Positions 34,389-43,831 of a stretch of 64,000 nucleotides of DNA are shown here, piece by piece (position 1 is the stretch's first letter; each line of letters begins with the position of its first letter). This DNA is from UBA1724 sp051884615. GTDB taxonomy: Bacteria > Verrucomicrobiota > Lentisphaeria > Oligosphaerales > Oligosphaeraceae. The translations under genes and the position numbers were made by a program. The stretch lies in NCBI GenBank assembly GCA_051884615.1, contig JBJEVT010000030.1:1-64000 (forward strand), read 5' to 3'. Below the pieces are notes generated by a model. It was not told the DNA's origin. It saw only the letters and a program-made list of their open reading frames with translations, and searched no databases.

Positions 34389-34394
34389 AATATA
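34389..34394 (-). promoter_or_regulatory. Candidate -10 box upstream of the dut operon
   Basis: TATATT on the minus strand within an AT-rich island (AATTATATTTT) in GC-rich surroundings, 112 nt upstream of the first gene. No convincing -35 is visible. Confidence 0.35.
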
Positions 34395-34443
34395 ATTGGC
34401 CTGGCGAATCCAGAGCCTGCCTCTCCCCCGGGAGAACCCGGGG

Positions 34444-35268
34444 TCACGTCGCGGCGGGGGAGACTCCCTCGGCGAAGCGGTCCCTGCCTGTGAGGTCCGG
34501 GAGGATTCTCACCTGCTCGTATCCATGGGCAAGGAGGGTTTCCCGGAGGGCGTCGCCCTGGGTCTCCCCCATTTCCAGCAGGAGGACGCCCCCGGGTTTC
34601 AGCCAATGCCGGGCTTGGAGGATGATTTCCCGCTCCAGGGCAAGGCCGTTCTCCTGGGCCTCCAGGGCAATCCGGGGTTCGTAGTCCAGGATTTCCGGGG
34701 GCAGTCGCCGGTACTCCTCGGGGGAGATATAGGGGGGATTGGCGGTGACGAGGGGGAAGCGCAGACGGGGAGGGAGGGGGGCGAAGAGGTCTCCCTGGAG
34801 GAATTGGCAGATGTCCTGGCTTTGGAGGAGGGCGGCGTTCCTCCGTGCCCAGGCAAGGGCGTCCGGGGAGAGGTCCACGCCCAGGAAACGGAGGTCGGGG
34901 CGGAGACGGGCAAGGGCAAGGGGAATGGCGCCGGAGCCTGTGCACAAGTCCAGCACGGTCTCCCCGGCGGGGACTCCCCGGAGCACTTCCAGGGCGCGGT
35001 CCACCAGGAGCTCCGTCTCGGGGCGGGGAATCAGGGTGCCGGGACCCACTTGCAGCTCCACCTGGTGGAACTCCACGGAGCCCACCACATACTGGAAGGG
35101 CTCGCCGCCGATCCGGCGCTTCAGCCACTCCTCCCGCAGGGCGTCCGGGGAGAGCCCCCGGCGGGCGCTTTCCCGGGGGAGCAGCTCCTCCATCCACCGC
35201 CCCTCCTGCAGGGCGTTCTCCACGCCGGCTTCCCGGAGGGCCTTCTGGGCAGGGGAAAGGAAGGTCAT
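34444..35268 (-). CDS. prmC: Release factor glutamine methyltransferase PrmC
   Basis: 274 aa. It methylates the Gln of the GGQ motif in peptide release factors. A helical N-terminal domain is followed by a SAM-binding Rossmann fold with LDLCTGSGAIPLALA (106-120) and the amide-methyltransferase motif NPPY (177-180). IPRPETELLVD is typical of PrmC. Its start overlaps the stop of the LOG-family gene (ATGA). Start chosen at 35268; longer readings are not homologous to PrmC. Confidence 0.95.
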   Translation of the reverse strand: MTFLSPAQKALREAGVENALQEGRWMEELLPRESARRGLSPDALREEWLKRRIGGEPFQYVVGSVEFHQVELQVGPGTLIPRPETELLVDRALEVLRGVPAGETVLDLCTGSGAIPLALARLRPDLRFLGVDLSPDALAWARRNAALLQSQDICQFLQGDLFAPLPPRLRFPLVTANPPYISPEEYRRLPPEILDYEPRIALEAQENGLALEREIILQARHWLKPGGVLLLEMGETQGDALRETLLAHGYEQVRILPDLTGRDRFAEGVSPAAT

Positions 35269-36134
35269 TCCTGTTCCCCGTGGCGCACGTCGGCGAATTT
35301 CTGATGATAGAATTGACGGACGAAGTTCCAGCCCTCCCAGGCGGAATCGCAGAAATGGATGAGATTCAGGTCCTCGGGGGAGATCAGGCCGTCCTCCACG
35401 AAGCGGTCCCAATGGATGAGACCCTTCCAGAAATCGCTGCCGAAGAGGAGGATGGGGATTTTGGGGACGATGCCGGTCTGGACCAGGGTCAGGGCTTCGA
35501 AGAGTTCGTCCATGGTGCCGAAGCCGCCGGGGAAGCATGCCAGCACCGCCGCCCGCTTCATGAAATGCATCTTCCGGATGGCGAAGTAGTGGAAGCGGAA
35601 ATTCAGGTCGGGGGTGATGTAGGGGTTGGGGAACTGCTCGAAGGGGAGGGTGATGTTCAGGCCCACGGTGAGGCCGCCCATTTCCTGGGCGCCCCGGTTG
35701 CCTGCCTCCATGATGCCGGGGCCTCCCCCGGTGATCACCACCAGCTCGTAGCCGTCGCTGGAATTCTGGTCGTATGTGGTGACAATCCCGGCGAATTCCC
35801 GCGCCATCTCATAGTAGCGGCTGGTCTTCCGCATCTGCTCCGCTCTCCGAAGCTCCGCCTGCTTCTCCCCATCCTCCGGAGAGGCGGCAAGCGCCTCCTT
35901 GGCACGGGACACCGCCTGCTCCGATTCCTCTCGGGAACGAAGACGGGCGCTGCCGAAAATCACCACCGTGGAGACCACGCGCTTCTTCCGCATGATCTCC
36001 TCCGGCTTCAAATACTCCAGCTGAAGACGGATGCCCCGGCAGGAGTCGGACTGGAGAAAATCCGGGTCCTCCGTGGCGAGTTTGTAGGTGTCACCCAAAG
36101 GATTCCGGGGGGACGGGGGAAGGTCGTTGCTCAT
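35265..36134 (-). CDS. LOG-family protein (lysine-decarboxylase-like)
   Basis: 289 aa. ITGGGPGIMEAGNRGA (about 135-150) and FPGGFGTMDELFE (about 201-213) are the signature of LOG proteins, nucleotide 5'-monophosphate phosphoribohydrolases that hydrolyse AMP or IMP derivatives at the N-glycosidic bond. The N-terminal 55 residues and a charged helical insert (about 65-105) lengthen it relative to the 190-aa plant-type LOG. The start is taken as MSNDLPP at 36134. Its stop overlaps the prmC ATG. Confidence 0.85.
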   Translation of the reverse strand: MSNDLPPSPRNPLGDTYKLATEDPDFLQSDSCRGIRLQLEYLKPEEIMRKKRVVSTVVIFGSARLRSREESEQAVSRAKEALAASPEDGEKQAELRRAEQMRKTSRYYEMAREFAGIVTTYDQNSSDGYELVVITGGGPGIMEAGNRGAQEMGGLTVGLNITLPFEQFPNPYITPDLNFRFHYFAIRKMHFMKRAAVLACFPGGFGTMDELFEALTLVQTGIVPKIPILLFGSDFWKGLIHWDRFVEDGLISPEDLNLIHFCDSAWEGWNFVRQFYHQKFADVRHGEQE

Positions 36135-36335
36135 GGGAGGGATTCGCAAAGGGGATGAGGGCGTTTTGTCTGCCTGGCGGCCGGCGGGAAGCCTTCCTGG
36201 GGCAGGGCGGGGAAAGAAGAACGGACGGGACGCAGGGAAAAGGTGGCGTCTCGTCCGTCAAGGGAAGGGAGGATGTGGGGAGAATCCCGGGGACTCCGTC
36301 AAGGCGACGCAGAGGAGTCCCCGAGGGGGGAGACC

Positions 36336-37490
36336 CTAGCGGGGGCCGGGGCCGGGATAGCCGCCGGGCATTCCGCCGGGGCCGGGGTAGCCGCCGGGCA
36401 TTCCGTTCATGCCGTTCATGCCGTCGGGGCCGTTGGAGGAAGGCGCAGGCATCTCGCGGCGGGTCTTCTCCATCTCGTCCACCCACTCCTTGCCGGTCTT
36501 GTCCTCCTTGTCCACCAAGTAGTAGCCCTGCTGCTGCATCCACTGGGGGAACTCCGTGATCTTGTATTGCTCCACCATGCGGTCCACATAAGTGGCGCGG
36601 ACCTTCTCCACAAAATCCTTCATGGGAATCCAGAACTCGGGCTTGGCGGTGCGGAGGCTGGCGGTGGGCTTGGAGATGTCGGGCACATAGTAGTTGGCGC
36701 GGAACTCCTTGGCGGTGTTGTCGTAGATGTATTTGTCAATCCGGGAGGCCATGTCCGCGTCCACCTTGCCCAGGTTGTTGCGGATGTAGTCCTCCTTCAT
36801 CTTGGCGTTGATTTCGGGATAGAAGCGCGCCTGGTCATCGGGATCCAAGTCTTCCTTGATGACCTGCCGGGTGCCCAGCACGACGTATTCGTCGTTGGCG
36901 CCATTGAAGGGCTGGTTGACGATTTCCACGCTGGTGCCATGGCCGCCCCGGAGGACGAGGGAGACCTTTTCCTTGAGCTTCACCATGACGAAGTGCTCCT
37001 CGGCGAAGAGGCGGATCTGGCGCTTCTGCTCCTCGGGACGCAGCTGGGCCTCGGCCTCCTCCTCGGCTTCGATGGCGACGTCCTCCACGATGTCCTGGAG
37101 GGACTTGGGCGGGGTGCGGTTGTAGTTCTTCTCCCAGTCCAGGATGATGCCGGGGATGCGCAGCAGGGAGAAGTCGCCCAGTTTGGGGTCCTTGATCCGG
37201 CGGCGGGCGAGCTGGGGAATCTGGCTGGCGATGCGGGCGGAGGTGAGCATCTGGAGATACTCGTTGCGCTTCTGGCGCAGCTGCGCCTCCATCTTCTGCT
37301 CCATCTCCTTCTTGCGGTCGGATTCCTCCCAGGAGACGACCATGTCCACGGCGTCCTCCATTCCCACCTCTTCCTCCTCGTCGTCCCAGCCATCCTGGGC
37401 CACGAGGGGGGCGGGCAGGGCGAAGAGCCCCGCAAGGCAGGTGCCGCAGAGAAGGGAGCGCCAGAAGATACCCAAGCGTTGTTTGTTCAT
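36336..37490 (-). CDS. Exported protein with Gly/Pro-rich C-terminal repeats
   Basis: 384 aa, not recognised. A signal peptide (about 1-31, ending PAPLVAQ) precedes an acidic segment (WDDEEEEVGMEDAVD) and a long helical, charged region (50-345). The last 35 residues are low-complexity repeats of MPGGYPGPG. It is probably periplasmic or surface-exposed. It stands alone, 201 nt upstream of the LOG gene. Function unknown. Confidence 0.8.
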   Translation of the reverse strand: MNKQRLGIFWRSLLCGTCLAGLFALPAPLVAQDGWDDEEEEVGMEDAVDMVVSWEESDRKKEMEQKMEAQLRQKRNEYLQMLTSARIASQIPQLARRRIKDPKLGDFSLLRIPGIILDWEKNYNRTPPKSLQDIVEDVAIEAEEEAEAQLRPEEQKRQIRLFAEEHFVMVKLKEKVSLVLRGGHGTSVEIVNQPFNGANDEYVVLGTRQVIKEDLDPDDQARFYPEINAKMKEDYIRNNLGKVDADMASRIDKYIYDNTAKEFRANYYVPDISKPTASLRTAKPEFWIPMKDFVEKVRATYVDRMVEQYKITEFPQWMQQQGYYLVDKEDKTGKEWVDEMEKTRREMPAPSSNGPDGMNGMNGMPGGYPGPGGMPGGYPGPGPR

Positions 37491-37722
37491 CGTCAGGATT
37501 TCGATATGGGGGGAGGGGAAGGATTCAGGGAAGAGGAGGCGAAACCCGCCCGGCGGGAGGAGGGCCTGGGTCGGCAGGCTCCCCTCCGGGGGGAGGGAGG
37601 CGCAAAAAGTTCAAGGCACAATGTATTCCCTTTTCCGGCTTTCTCCAATGCCCGGAATGAGATTTTTTCAGGGGCGCCGGAGAAATTCCCCGGGTTTTTC
37701 CCAAAAGGCGGGGGAAGGGGCG

Positions 37723-38406
37723 TCACAGGACCCGGTAGGTCTCCTGGTAGTCGTAGACATCCAGCCCCTCCATCTTCTTCACCTTGGCGATGCACCAGTA
37801 GGTGAGGGGAGTGAAGAGGATTTCGTAGGCCACCTTGAAGACGTACTGGCAGAGCATCATGGTCCACAGGACGTGGTTGGGGAGGATGCCCAGGAAGGAG
37901 ATGAGGACGAAGAGGACGGTGTCCAGCGCCTCGCCCACGAAGGTGGAGAGGATGGTCCTGAGCCACAGCATCCGTCCCTTGGTGGCGATCTTCAGCTTGG
38001 AGAGGACGAAGGAGTTGGAGAACTCCCCGAAGAGGTATCCGGTGAGGGAGGCCAGGAAGATGCGGGGGGTGATGCCCAGGACGGTCCGGAACGCCTCCTG
38101 GTTGGGCCAGTAGTCGGGATAGGGGAGGGCGATGGTGAGGAGATACACCAGGGCGGCGAGGAAATTGCAGGAGAAGCCCAGCCAGATGACGCATTTGGTG
38201 CGCCGGAATCCGTAGATTTCCGTGAAGACATCCCCCAGGATGTAGGTCAGGGGAAAGAGGGTGACGGCGGCGTCCAGGGTCAGGCCTCCCAGCAGGATCA
38301 CCTTGCTGGCGACCAGATTGGAGAGGAGGAGGCAGGTGACGTAGAAGGTGCTGAGCACCAGGAAGACGGGGGAGATGGATTTCGGGGGCTGGCGATCGGC
38401 AGGCAT
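37723..38406 (-). CDS. yhhQ: Queuosine precursor transporter (YhhQ/VUT family)
   Basis: 227 aa with about six membrane helices. FPLTYILGDVFTEIYGFRRTK and FLASLTGYLFGEFSNSFVLSKLK are the hallmark segments of the YhhQ family, which imports preQ0/preQ1 or queuine. The start at 38406 (MPADRQPPKS) is chosen because the first helix begins soon after. Together with queH at 28022-28627 it points to salvage of queuosine precursors. Confidence 0.92.
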   Translation of the reverse strand: MPADRQPPKSISPVFLVLSTFYVTCLLLSNLVASKVILLGGLTLDAAVTLFPLTYILGDVFTEIYGFRRTKCVIWLGFSCNFLAALVYLLTIALPYPDYWPNQEAFRTVLGITPRIFLASLTGYLFGEFSNSFVLSKLKIATKGRMLWLRTILSTFVGEALDTVLFVLISFLGILPNHVLWTMMLCQYVFKVAYEILFTPLTYWCIAKVKKMEGLDVYDYQETYRVL

Positions 38407-38525
38407 GGAGGGAGGCGGGAAAGAGGGGATGGGGCGGGGAAGGCGCCGGGGGCGGGAAGGGGTGCGACGACCGCCTCCCCGGGATTCCCCCGGACGCGCT
38501 TCGGGGGGGAGGAGGAGGACGGGCG

Positions 38526-39806
38526 TCAGGCCTGCTGGAGGGCCTGGTCGAAATCCTCGCAGAGATCCTGGATGTTCTCGATGCCCACGGAGAGGCGGAT
38601 CAGATCCGGGGAGACGCCCGCAGCCTTGAGCTCCGACTCGGAGAGCTGGCGGTGGGTCATGCTGGCGGGATGGAGGACGCAGGTGCGGACGTCGGCGACA
38701 TGGACCACGATGGCGGCAAGCTTCAGATGGTTCATCAGGCGCTCGCCGGCCTCCTTGCCGCCCTTGACGCCGAAGCACATCACCCCGGAGCATCCATTGG
38801 GGAGATATTTCCGGGCAAGGGCGTGGTCCGGGCTGGACTCCAGGCCGGGATAGTTCACCCAGGCGACCTTGGGATGGTTCTCCAGGAACTTGGCGAGGGC
38901 GAGAGCGTTCTGGCTATGGCGCTCCATCCGGAGATGAAGGGTCTCCATGCCCAGCATGGTGAGGAAGGCGTTGAACGCCATCTGGGGATTGCCGAAATCC
39001 CGGATCCACTGGGCGCGCATCTTGGCGGAGAAGGGGCACTGGGGGAAGTTCTTGGTGTAGACGAGACCGTGGTAGCTGATGTCCGGCTGGGTGAATTCCG
39101 GGAATTTCCCGTTGCCCCAGTCGAAGTCGCCCTTCTCCACGATGGCGCCGCCCACGCTGGTGGCGTGGCCGTCCAGGTATTTGGTGGTGGAGTGGGTGAT
39201 GATGTCCGCTCCCCACTGGAAGGGCTGGCAGAGGATGGGAGTGGGGAAGGTGTTGTCCACGATGAGGGGGACGCCGTTGGCGTGGGCGGCCCGGGCGAAC
39301 TTCTCGATGTCCAGCACCACCACGGAGGGGTTGCAGAGGGTTTCGGCGAAGACGGCCTTGGTGTTGGGACGGAAGGCGGCCTGGAGTTCCTCCTCGGTGG
39401 CGGAGGGCAGAAGCCAGGTGAACTCGATGCCGCACTTCTTCAGGGTGTTGGTGAAGAGGCTCACGGTGCCGCCGTACAGGCTGGCGCAGGCCACCACATG
39501 GTCGCCGGCGCGGGCGACGTTCAAGATGGCGTTGGCGTTGGCGGCCTGGCCGGAGGAGGTGCACACGCAGGCGACGCCTCCCTCCAGGGCGGCGATCTTC
39601 TTCTCCAGGGCGTCCACCGTGGGATTGGCAAGACGGGTGTAGAAGAACCCCGCCGTCTTCAGGTCGAAGAGGTCGGCGACGCTCTGGGCGTCGTCGTATT
39701 TGAAGGTGGTGCTCTGGACGATGGGGCAGATGCGGGGCTCGCCGTTTCCCGGGGTGTATCCGGCTTGGACGGCCAGGGTTTCCTGATGGAGTTTCTTCTG
39801 GTTCAT
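38526..39806 (-). CDS. metY: O-acetylhomoserine sulfhydrylase
   Basis: 426-aa PLP enzyme of the Cys/Met metabolism family that turns O-acetylhomoserine and sulfide into homocysteine. The PLP lysine is in HSTTKYLDGH (Lys209), with SGQAANANA (about 84-93) and DNTFPTPILCQPF (184-195). Length and sequence favour MetY over cystathionine gamma-synthase. GGGAGA is seen about 9 nt upstream. Its ATG overlaps the TGA of the CNNM-like gene. It complements the metQ-metN import genes at the right end. Confidence 0.93.
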   Translation of the reverse strand: MNQKKLHQETLAVQAGYTPGNGEPRICPIVQSTTFKYDDAQSVADLFDLKTAGFFYTRLANPTVDALEKKIAALEGGVACVCTSSGQAANANAILNVARAGDHVVACASLYGGTVSLFTNTLKKCGIEFTWLLPSATEEELQAAFRPNTKAVFAETLCNPSVVVLDIEKFARAAHANGVPLIVDNTFPTPILCQPFQWGADIITHSTTKYLDGHATSVGGAIVEKGDFDWGNGKFPEFTQPDISYHGLVYTKNFPQCPFSAKMRAQWIRDFGNPQMAFNAFLTMLGMETLHLRMERHSQNALALAKFLENHPKVAWVNYPGLESSPDHALARKYLPNGCSGVMCFGVKGGKEAGERLMNHLKLAAIVVHVADVRTCVLHPASMTHRQLSESELKAAGVSPDLIRLSVGIENIQDLCEDFDQALQQA

Positions 39807-41143
39807 GACGGTTTTCTCCCTTGCTTTTCCTCCGCGGCCTTGGCAGGACGCCGCCCGGAGGGGTGACACTGAAATTTCAGGCGTGTGATGCGATGCTCCT
39901 CCACGTGGAGGACGGTGATCTCCATGTTCCGATATTGGAATTTCTCCCCGGCGGCGGGGATGCGGCCCGCCAGCTTCAGCACGAAGCCGGCCGCGGTCTC
40001 GTAGCCTCCCCGGGGAAGGCTGAAGCCCAGGTATTCCTCCAGGGTGCCCGTCTCCATGCGGCCGTTGCAGAGGAAAACCCCCGGGGCAATCCACTGCACC
40101 CGGAAGAACTCCCCTTCCCGACGGTCGTTCAGGTTCCCCACGATGAGCTCCACCAAATCCTGGACGGTGACCATGCCCGTCATGCCGCCGTATTCGTCCA
40201 CCACGATGGCCATGGTCAGGGAGGCCCGGCGCAAATGCTCCAGGGTGACGTTCACCGGCTGGGATTCCGGGACGAAGAGCAGCTTCTTCGTGACAAAGGG
40301 CACGAGGGGCTGCTTCAGGAATTCGTCCTCGGCCTCCCCGGGAGTCCGCAGGGAAAGGAGGTCCCGGGCGTTCACCACGCCGATGATGCGGTCCACTCTC
40401 TCCCGGTAGACGGGAAGATGGAGGAAGCCCGAGGCGCCGGCAAGGCGCAGGGCGTCCCCCACGGTGGAGGTCTCGGACAGGGAACGCACCTCCACCAGGG
40501 GAACCATGGCGGTCTCCACGGGGCGCTTGTCCAGCTCCAGGACGCTCTGGAGCATCTCCCCCGCCTCCTTGTTCACCAGCCCCTGCTCCGCGGCCATCTC
40601 CGCCATCATCTTCATGTCCTCCCGGGTGACGCCGGGCGCGGCGGATTCCTCCTCCTGGCGGGGGGAGAGGGCGCGGGTGGTCCAGCAGGTGAGCGCCACG
40701 AAGGGCCTGAGAAGCACCTCCAGGAAGCCCAGGGGGCGCGCCGCCAGGAGGGCGAAGGCGCCGGAGTGGTTCCTGCCCAGGGCCTTGGGGACGGCCTCCC
40801 CGAAGACCAGGACCACGGGGGTAAGGACCAGGGAGGTGATCCACTCCTCCCAGTTCTCCGAGAGGATTCCCCGGGAGATGTAGGAGGCCAGGAGGGCGCT
40901 GACCAGGAGATTGGCGAGGTTGGTGAGGGAGATGTTGACCAGGTTGTTGCCGATGAGGATGGTGCCCAGCAGGCGTTCGCTATCCTTCAGGAACCCGGCG
41001 GCCAGGGCGGCGCGGCGGTCGCCCTTCTTGGCCTGGCTTTGGAGCCAGGTGCGGCTGACGCTGGTCATGGCGGTCTCCGCGCCGCTGAAGAAGGCGGAGA
41101 GGGCAAGGAGAAGGAGAAGGAGGAGGAGGAGGGGAAGGCTCAT
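39803..41143 (-). CDS. CNNM/CorC-type hemolysin-like membrane protein (second copy)
   Basis: 446 aa. DUF21 transmembrane domain (about 1-170, with FFSGAETAM near residue 18), a CBS pair with GVVNARDLL and VVDEYGGMTGMVTVQDLVE, and a C-terminal CorC_HlyC domain. Proteins of this class take part in Mg2+/Co2+ homeostasis or efflux. Start at 41143 (MSLPLLLLL), which overlaps the stop of the upstream paralogue by 4 nt. The two copies in tandem are common in bacteria. Confidence 0.88.
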   Translation of the reverse strand: MSLPLLLLLLLLLALSAFFSGAETAMTSVSRTWLQSQAKKGDRRAALAAGFLKDSERLLGTILIGNNLVNISLTNLANLLVSALLASYISRGILSENWEEWITSLVLTPVVLVFGEAVPKALGRNHSGAFALLAARPLGFLEVLLRPFVALTCWTTRALSPRQEEESAAPGVTREDMKMMAEMAAEQGLVNKEAGEMLQSVLELDKRPVETAMVPLVEVRSLSETSTVGDALRLAGASGFLHLPVYRERVDRIIGVVNARDLLSLRTPGEAEDEFLKQPLVPFVTKKLLFVPESQPVNVTLEHLRRASLTMAIVVDEYGGMTGMVTVQDLVELIVGNLNDRREGEFFRVQWIAPGVFLCNGRMETGTLEEYLGFSLPRGGYETAAGFVLKLAGRIPAAGEKFQYRNMEITVLHVEEHRITRLKFQCHPSGRRPAKAAEEKQGRKPS

Positions 41144-42504
41144 GGGATCTCCTCCTTCCTTCCCGCCCGTCCGGGGGCATGGGGGGCGGGGGCGTCCTCG
41201 GATTCGTCCTCCTCCGGACCCTGGGGCGGGTAGATCATGACGGCGGAGGCAAGGCGGCCGGCGGTGCGCACCACCTGGAAGCGCAAGCCCTCCTCGTAGA
41301 ACTGGTCGCCCGGGGCGGGAATCCTGCCCAGGCGCTCCATGACGAAGCCGGCGAGGGTCTCCGCCTCGGCGCCGGGGAAGGCGCATCCCAGGGCGTCCTC
41401 CACCATCCGCAGCCGGGCGCGCCCGTCGGCGAGGAAGCCGCCGTTCCGCTTCTGGAGATGGTTCACATCCCGCCCGCTGAAGGCGTAGCGCCCCACCACC
41501 TCCTCCAGAATCATGGAGGGGGTGACCATGCCCAGGGTGCCGCCGTATTCCGAGACGATGATGGCAAGGCGCAGGGAGCCTTTCCGCATCTGCTCCAGGA
41601 GATGGTCGATGCGGGCGGTGCCGGGGACGAACTCCACCGGGGTCAGGGGGGTGTCCCGGGAGCCCTCCTCCAGGGGGCGCCGGAAGGAGGCGAGGGGGCG
41701 GTCGCCCAGGGAGGAGTCCCGGTATTTCAGCAGGTCGGCGAAGGAGAGGGCGCCCCAGATTTCATCCAGGTTTCCCTGGAAGACGGGGAGCACGCCCAGG
41801 TCGCTTTTCTGCGCCAGGGGGAAGGCGTCCCGGAGGGTCAGGGAATCGTCCAGCCCCTGGATCTGGGGTCTGGGCAGCATGATTTCCTTGGCCTGGATGG
41901 TGCCGAAGCGGAGGATGCGTCCCAGCAGGTCGTGTTCCCGGCTGGTGGCCTCCCCCGCGGAGGCGGCGCTGTCGATGGTGGCCACCAGTTCCGCGCTGGT
42001 GAGGGATTCCCAGGAATGGTTGCCGCCGCCCAGGCCGAAGAGCCGCTGGACGCCCCGGGAGACGCCGTTCAGCATCCAGAGAAGGGGGGCGAGGAGATAG
42101 GAGAGGAGGAGGATGAGGGGCGCGGCGAAGCGGGCGATGGCAAGATTGTGGCGCAGGCCGTTGATCTTGGGGAGGAGTTCCCCCGCCAGCACCAGGGTGG
42201 GGGTCACCAGGAGGATGGAGAGGAGCGCCCCCATCCGGGGGGAGGAGAGGTGGTGCCCCAGGACGTCCGCGGTCAGGGCGGCGAGGAGGGTGTTGACGAA
42301 GAGGTTGCCCAGAAGGATGGCGCCCATCATCCGCTGGGAGTCCGTCAGGAGGCGGTAGACCATCCTGCCCCGGGCGTCGTCGTTCTTCAGGCGCCGGAGC
42401 TGGGCCTTGCTCATGGACATGAGGGCGGTCTCCGCGCTGGAGAAGAAAGCGGAGCATCCCAGGAGCGCCAGGATGCCCAGGAGGATGGGCAGGAAGCGGC
42501 CCAA
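41140..42504 (-). CDS. CNNM/CorC-type hemolysin-like membrane protein (first copy)
   Basis: 454 aa. DUF21 domain (FFSSAETALMSMSKAQ near residue 20, then four helices), CBS region (VSEYGGTLGMVTPSMILEEVVG) and a CorC_HlyC C-terminus with an acidic tail. It starts with TTG at 42504: an in-frame stop occurs 21 nt upstream with no other start codon in between, and the first membrane helix needs these residues. It follows the M18 peptidase by 18 nt and is joined to the next gene by ATGA. Confidence 0.87.
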   Translation of the reverse strand: MGRFLPILLGILALLGCSAFFSSAETALMSMSKAQLRRLKNDDARGRMVYRLLTDSQRMMGAILLGNLFVNTLLAALTADVLGHHLSSPRMGALLSILLVTPTLVLAGELLPKINGLRHNLAIARFAAPLILLLSYLLAPLLWMLNGVSRGVQRLFGLGGGNHSWESLTSAELVATIDSAASAGEATSREHDLLGRILRFGTIQAKEIMLPRPQIQGLDDSLTLRDAFPLAQKSDLGVLPVFQGNLDEIWGALSFADLLKYRDSSLGDRPLASFRRPLEEGSRDTPLTPVEFVPGTARIDHLLEQMRKGSLRLAIIVSEYGGTLGMVTPSMILEEVVGRYAFSGRDVNHLQKRNGGFLADGRARLRMVEDALGCAFPGAEAETLAGFVMERLGRIPAPGDQFYEEGLRFQVVRTAGRLASAVMIYPPQGPEEDESEDAPAPHAPGRAGRKEEIP

Positions 42505-42522
42505 TGCGGTGGAGGGCGGGGG

Positions 42523-43809
42523 TCAGTGGGGAAGAGGCAGGGGAGACGTGTCTCCGAAGAAGGCCTGGAGGAGGTCCGTCAGGCTCTGGACATCCCGGAG
42601 GGAGGCGGTCTCCCGGATGGAGTGCATGGCCCACAGGGGGATGCCCAGGTCCGCCACGGCGACGCCCAGGCTGCCGGCGACCATGCGGCCGATGGTGGAG
42701 CCGCAGCGGGAGTCGGAGCGGGGGGTGAAGGTCTGGAGGGGCAGGATGCCGCGCAGGGCAAGATCCTGGACCACGGCGGCGGCGGGCAGCGTGGTGGCGA
42801 AATTCTGGTTGGCGTGGAATTTCAGGGCGGGGCCCTTGCCCAGGCGGGGGGCGTCCTTCTCGTCGAAGAGCTCGGGGAAGTTGGGATGGAAGGCGTGGGC
42901 GACGTCCAGGGAGAGGCAGAGGGAGGCGGCCATCATCCGGGGAATGGCCTGGGGCGAGGGGGCGCCCAGGGCGTCGGCAAGCCGCGCCAGGGTGGAGGGC
43001 AGGAAGTCGCCTCCCGCGCTTTGAAAGTTCAAGCCCACTTCCTCCAGGTCGAAGAAGCCGCCCAGGAGAGTCTGGGGGGAGTCCTCTCCGGCGCAGAGGG
43101 CGTCGGCGAGGGCGAAGGCGCTGGTGAGGTTGTCCAGCCTGGGGGCTTGGAGGAGGTCTCCCATGGCGACGGGGGGCTGGGCGTCGGCAAGGAAGAGCTC
43201 GGCCATGTTCCAGAGTTCCGCGGGGGTCTCCTGGCTCTCCCCGGGGAGGAGGCGCTCCCGGAGGGCCTCCACGCTTTCCAGGTCGAGGAGGGCGGCAAGC
43301 TGGGTCTGGGGATTGTAGCGGAAGCCGTCGTTCAGGCTGGCGAGATGAATGGGGGGATTGGGGATGACGGCAAGGGGGGCGGGGGAGGCGACCAGGGGGA
43401 AGTCCAGGCGTCCCGAGGCGTCCCGCCGGGGGATGCGTCCCGCCACCAGGAGAGGCCGGTCCAGCCAGGGGGCGAGGGTGGCGCCCCCGTAGACTTCCAC
43501 GGGCACCTTCAGGAGGGAGCCCGCCGGGACGGCGTCCCGCAGCCGGAGCTTCAGGGCGGGGCTGTCGGTGTGGCAGACCCCCATGCGGGCGTGGTCCAGA
43601 GGGGCGTCGGCGCCCAGGCGGAAAGCGATGAGGGAGGAGCCGTTCCGGGTGGTGAAGTAGCGTCCCCCGGCCTGGAGACGCCACGGCTCCCCGGGCGCCA
43701 GGCACTGGAATCCGGCCTCCTGGAAACGCCGGGAAAGCCACCGGACCGCATGGAAGGCGGTGGGACTCGCCTCCAGAAACTCCCGCAATCTCTCTTCTTG
43801 CTCTGGCAT
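42523..43809 (-). CDS. M18-family aminopeptidase
   Basis: 428 aa, the usual length. The dinuclear-zinc ligands are in CHTDSPALKL (His80), DLEEVG and AHAFHPN, with the substrate loop CGSTIGRMVAG near the C-terminus. M18 enzymes remove N-terminal Asp/Glu or other residues; the acidic preference of the family is not tested here. It is 22 nt downstream of alaS in the same direction. Confidence 0.93.
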   Translation of the reverse strand: MPEQEERLREFLEASPTAFHAVRWLSRRFQEAGFQCLAPGEPWRLQAGGRYFTTRNGSSLIAFRLGADAPLDHARMGVCHTDSPALKLRLRDAVPAGSLLKVPVEVYGGATLAPWLDRPLLVAGRIPRRDASGRLDFPLVASPAPLAVIPNPPIHLASLNDGFRYNPQTQLAALLDLESVEALRERLLPGESQETPAELWNMAELFLADAQPPVAMGDLLQAPRLDNLTSAFALADALCAGEDSPQTLLGGFFDLEEVGLNFQSAGGDFLPSTLARLADALGAPSPQAIPRMMAASLCLSLDVAHAFHPNFPELFDEKDAPRLGKGPALKFHANQNFATTLPAAAVVQDLALRGILPLQTFTPRSDSRCGSTIGRMVAGSLGVAVADLGIPLWAMHSIRETASLRDVQSLTDLLQAFFGDTSPLPLPH

Positions 43810-43831
43810 GGACGGAACCCCCGGGACGACC

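Noticed and set aside
35269..35538. Longer N-terminus for prmC
   Set aside because: The extra codons lie over the LOG gene in another frame, and PrmC homology starts at MTFLSPAQ.
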